Below are positions 5,589 to 6,462 of a DNA stretch of 6,462 bases, piece by piece. Source of the DNA: a bacterium Ga0077546. Lineage in GTDB: Bacteria; Cyanobacteriota; Vampirovibrionia; Obscuribacterales; Obscuribacteraceae. The notes below the pieces were generated by a model. It worked only from the letters and a program-made list of their open reading frames with translations, ran no database searches and had not been told where the DNA came from. The position numbers and the translations under genes are program-made. The number at the start of each line of letters is the position of its first letter. The first letter of the stretch is position 1. The stretch is from NCBI GenBank assembly GCA_001464165.1, contig LNEX01000102.1, positions 1 to 6,462 of the forward strand. The letters are read 5' to 3'.

Positions 5589-5597
5589 ATCATAGCA
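5589..5597 (-). promoter_or_regulatory. Extended -10 promoter candidate for the acyl-CoA dehydrogenase operon
   Basis: On the minus strand TGCTATGAT (5597-5589) fits an extended -10 (TGn plus TATGAT, 5 of 6). A TTGAGG at 5623-5618 is 23 bp away, too far for a standard -35. The start site near 5582 would leave about a 40-nt leader with the ribosome site at its end. Confidence 0.4.
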
Positions 5598-5662
5598 TTT
5601 GAAACTGCCTCTTGAAGCCTCAAGCTCTTGATGATGCGCTAGACTACGGTAAAGTAATGAGT

Positions 5663-5671
5663 TGTTAGAAT
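5663..5671 (+). promoter_or_regulatory. Extended -10 promoter candidate for the receiver-domain gene
   Basis: TGTTAGAAT at 5663-5671 fits an extended -10 (TGn plus TAGAAT, 5 of 6), differing by one base from the TGTTACAAT proposed for rplS. A start near 5678 would still leave the AGGA ribosome site in the leader. An alternative is TTGATG (5628-5633) with TAAAGT (5650-5655), 16 bp apart. Nothing else was seen in the 154-bp divergent gap 5541-5694. Confidence 0.35.
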
Positions 5672-5682
5672 TCACAGTGGGC

Positions 5683-5686
5683 AGGA
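5683..5686 (+). promoter_or_regulatory. Shine-Dalgarno supporting the TTG start at 5695
   Basis: AGGA lies 8 nt before TTG at 5695. The competing in-frame GTG at 5677 has no ribosome site at a normal distance, and an in-frame stop TAA at 5650-5652 limits anything further upstream. This is why the TTG was preferred. Confidence 0.55.
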
Positions 5687-5694
5687 AACAAATC

Positions 5695-6462
5695 TTGGCG
5701 GATATCAAGGTACTGTACGTAGAAGATTCCAGAAGCTCAAGCCCTAAACTGAGGCAGGCGCTGAAAGATGAAGGGTTGTCTATCGTCTTTTGTGGCGGTG
5801 GCTTTGATGCTTTAGATGAATTGGCCAGTGATGGCGCTGATATTGTCGTTGCCGCTACCAAGGTCAGCGACCTTAGTGGTTATCAACTAGCAAGCTTGAT
5901 TAAATCTAGTGAGCTTGTCAGCCAACTGCCGGTCGTACTTTTTTATAGCGGTGAAACTGCTACTGATGATTTTTGGATTAAGGCGGCTCGCCCCGACGTT
6001 GTAGTAGGTGAAGAGGATCTCAAGGAGCCAGCGAAAGTTGCACGCATGATTCGCGACCTTGCTGAAAACGCCCGTCTAGCTGGCTGGGAGAAATCTATTG
6101 GCCGCGGAGTGTTGGTGCCCTCCCAAGGATTTTCTTCCAATAATCTAGTAGAAAGCTATTCTAGCTTGCTCAACGACTTAATTTTAGAGCGGGCAGTCAA
6201 TCGCACAGCCCGCACCCTGACAGCTCTGGTTGAGCCACGCAGCCAGTTTCTGGAGGCATTCTTTACTTTCATTGGTGAAATTTTCGAGCCAGATTTAATG
6301 GGCATTGTTATTGCTGATGTAAATTCTCCATGGGCCGCCGTTCAGGTTAAGGGAAATGTATCGCAAGATGCATATGACCCGATGATTTCAGGTCTGCTCA
6401 AGCAGCTTAAGTTGCCAGCAGATCTCAAAATTGAGCTTCGTGGTGAGCTACTGCAAGACAAC
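5695..6462 (+). CDS. Response-regulator-like protein with degenerate receiver domain, possible GAF-like module; 3' end outside the window
   Basis: The frame is open for 256 codons to the window edge. Residues 1-125 form a receiver fold: strand 1 IKVLYVED with the acidic pair E10-D11, strand 3 DIVVA (49-53), the turn LSGYQL (60-65), strand 4 PVVLF (79-83) and strand 5 DVVVG (101-105). Counting back from G62, the phospho-acceptor Asp aligns to A54. The conserved Thr/Ser after strand 4 is Tyr84 or shifted to Ser85, and the Lys after strand 5 is absent. It therefore probably cannot be phosphorylated in the usual way. After a linker (126-180) residues about 181-250 (QFLEAFFTFIGEIF, then MGIVIADVN) look like the start of a GAF-like sensor fold; this is tentative. 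The output domain is beyond the window, so its function is unknown. A TTG start with AGGA is preferred; GTG at 5677 would add six residues. It is divergent from the acyl-CoA dehydrogenase. Confidence 0.78.
   Translation, partial: MADIKVLYVEDSRSSSPKLRQALKDEGLSIVFCGGGFDALDELASDGADIVVAATKVSDLSGYQLASLIKSSELVSQLPVVLFYSGETATDDFWIKAARPDVVVGEEDLKEPAKVARMIRDLAENARLAGWEKSIGRGVLVPSQGFSSNNLVESYSSLLNDLILERAVNRTARTLTALVEPRSQFLEAFFTFIGEIFEPDLMGIVIADVNSPWAAVQVKGNVSQDAYDPMISGLLKQLKLPADLKIELRGELLQDN

Overview
The window reads as ordinary chromosome from a bacterium related to Cyanobacteria, most likely a non-photosynthetic member of that lineage (Vampirovibrionia/'Melainabacteria', for example Obscuribacterales). 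This is inferred from protein resemblance recalled from memory, not from a search. The L19 core, the NrdR zinc ribbon and the C-terminal half of the first J-domain protein all look cyanobacterial. A fatty-acid type acyl-CoA dehydrogenase is not expected in typical photosynthetic cyanobacteria. There are no mobile elements, CRISPR arrays, tRNAs or rRNAs, and no gene-free stretch longer than about 180 bases.

Layout. At the left edge a J-domain co-chaperone gene (minus strand, cut by the window edge) is divergent from nrdR (plus), across a 176-bp AT-rich region. Both genes have a perfect TATAAT ending exactly 6 nt before their ATG and no Shine-Dalgarno sequence, which suggests leaderless transcripts. 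Next comes the plus-strand cluster rplS (ribosomal protein L19), rbgA/ylqF (50S-assembly GTPase) and rnhB (RNase HII), a gene order also known from Bacillus. It is tightly spaced (2 and 16 nt) and probably one operon. It converges, 14 bp apart, on a minus-strand pair: an acyl-CoA dehydrogenase followed 3 nt later by a J-domain protein with a predicted C-terminal winged helix. Divergent from the dehydrogenase, across 154 bp, begins a response-regulator-like protein that runs off the right edge.

How the genes fit together. rplS, rbgA and rnhB join ribosome assembly to genome maintenance, and nrdR controls ribonucleotide reductase, so RNase HII and NrdR both touch the ribonucleotide/deoxyribonucleotide balance. 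The link between acyl-CoA oxidation and the J-domain/winged-helix protein is unexplained. Several proteins carry departures from their families: RNase HII has an N-terminal extension with a perfect QLSLF sliding-clamp-binding pentapeptide; RbgA has lost the N-terminal WFPGHM motif with its catalytic His and has a changed G4 motif; the receiver domain lacks its phospho-acceptor Asp. These are the observations most worth following up.
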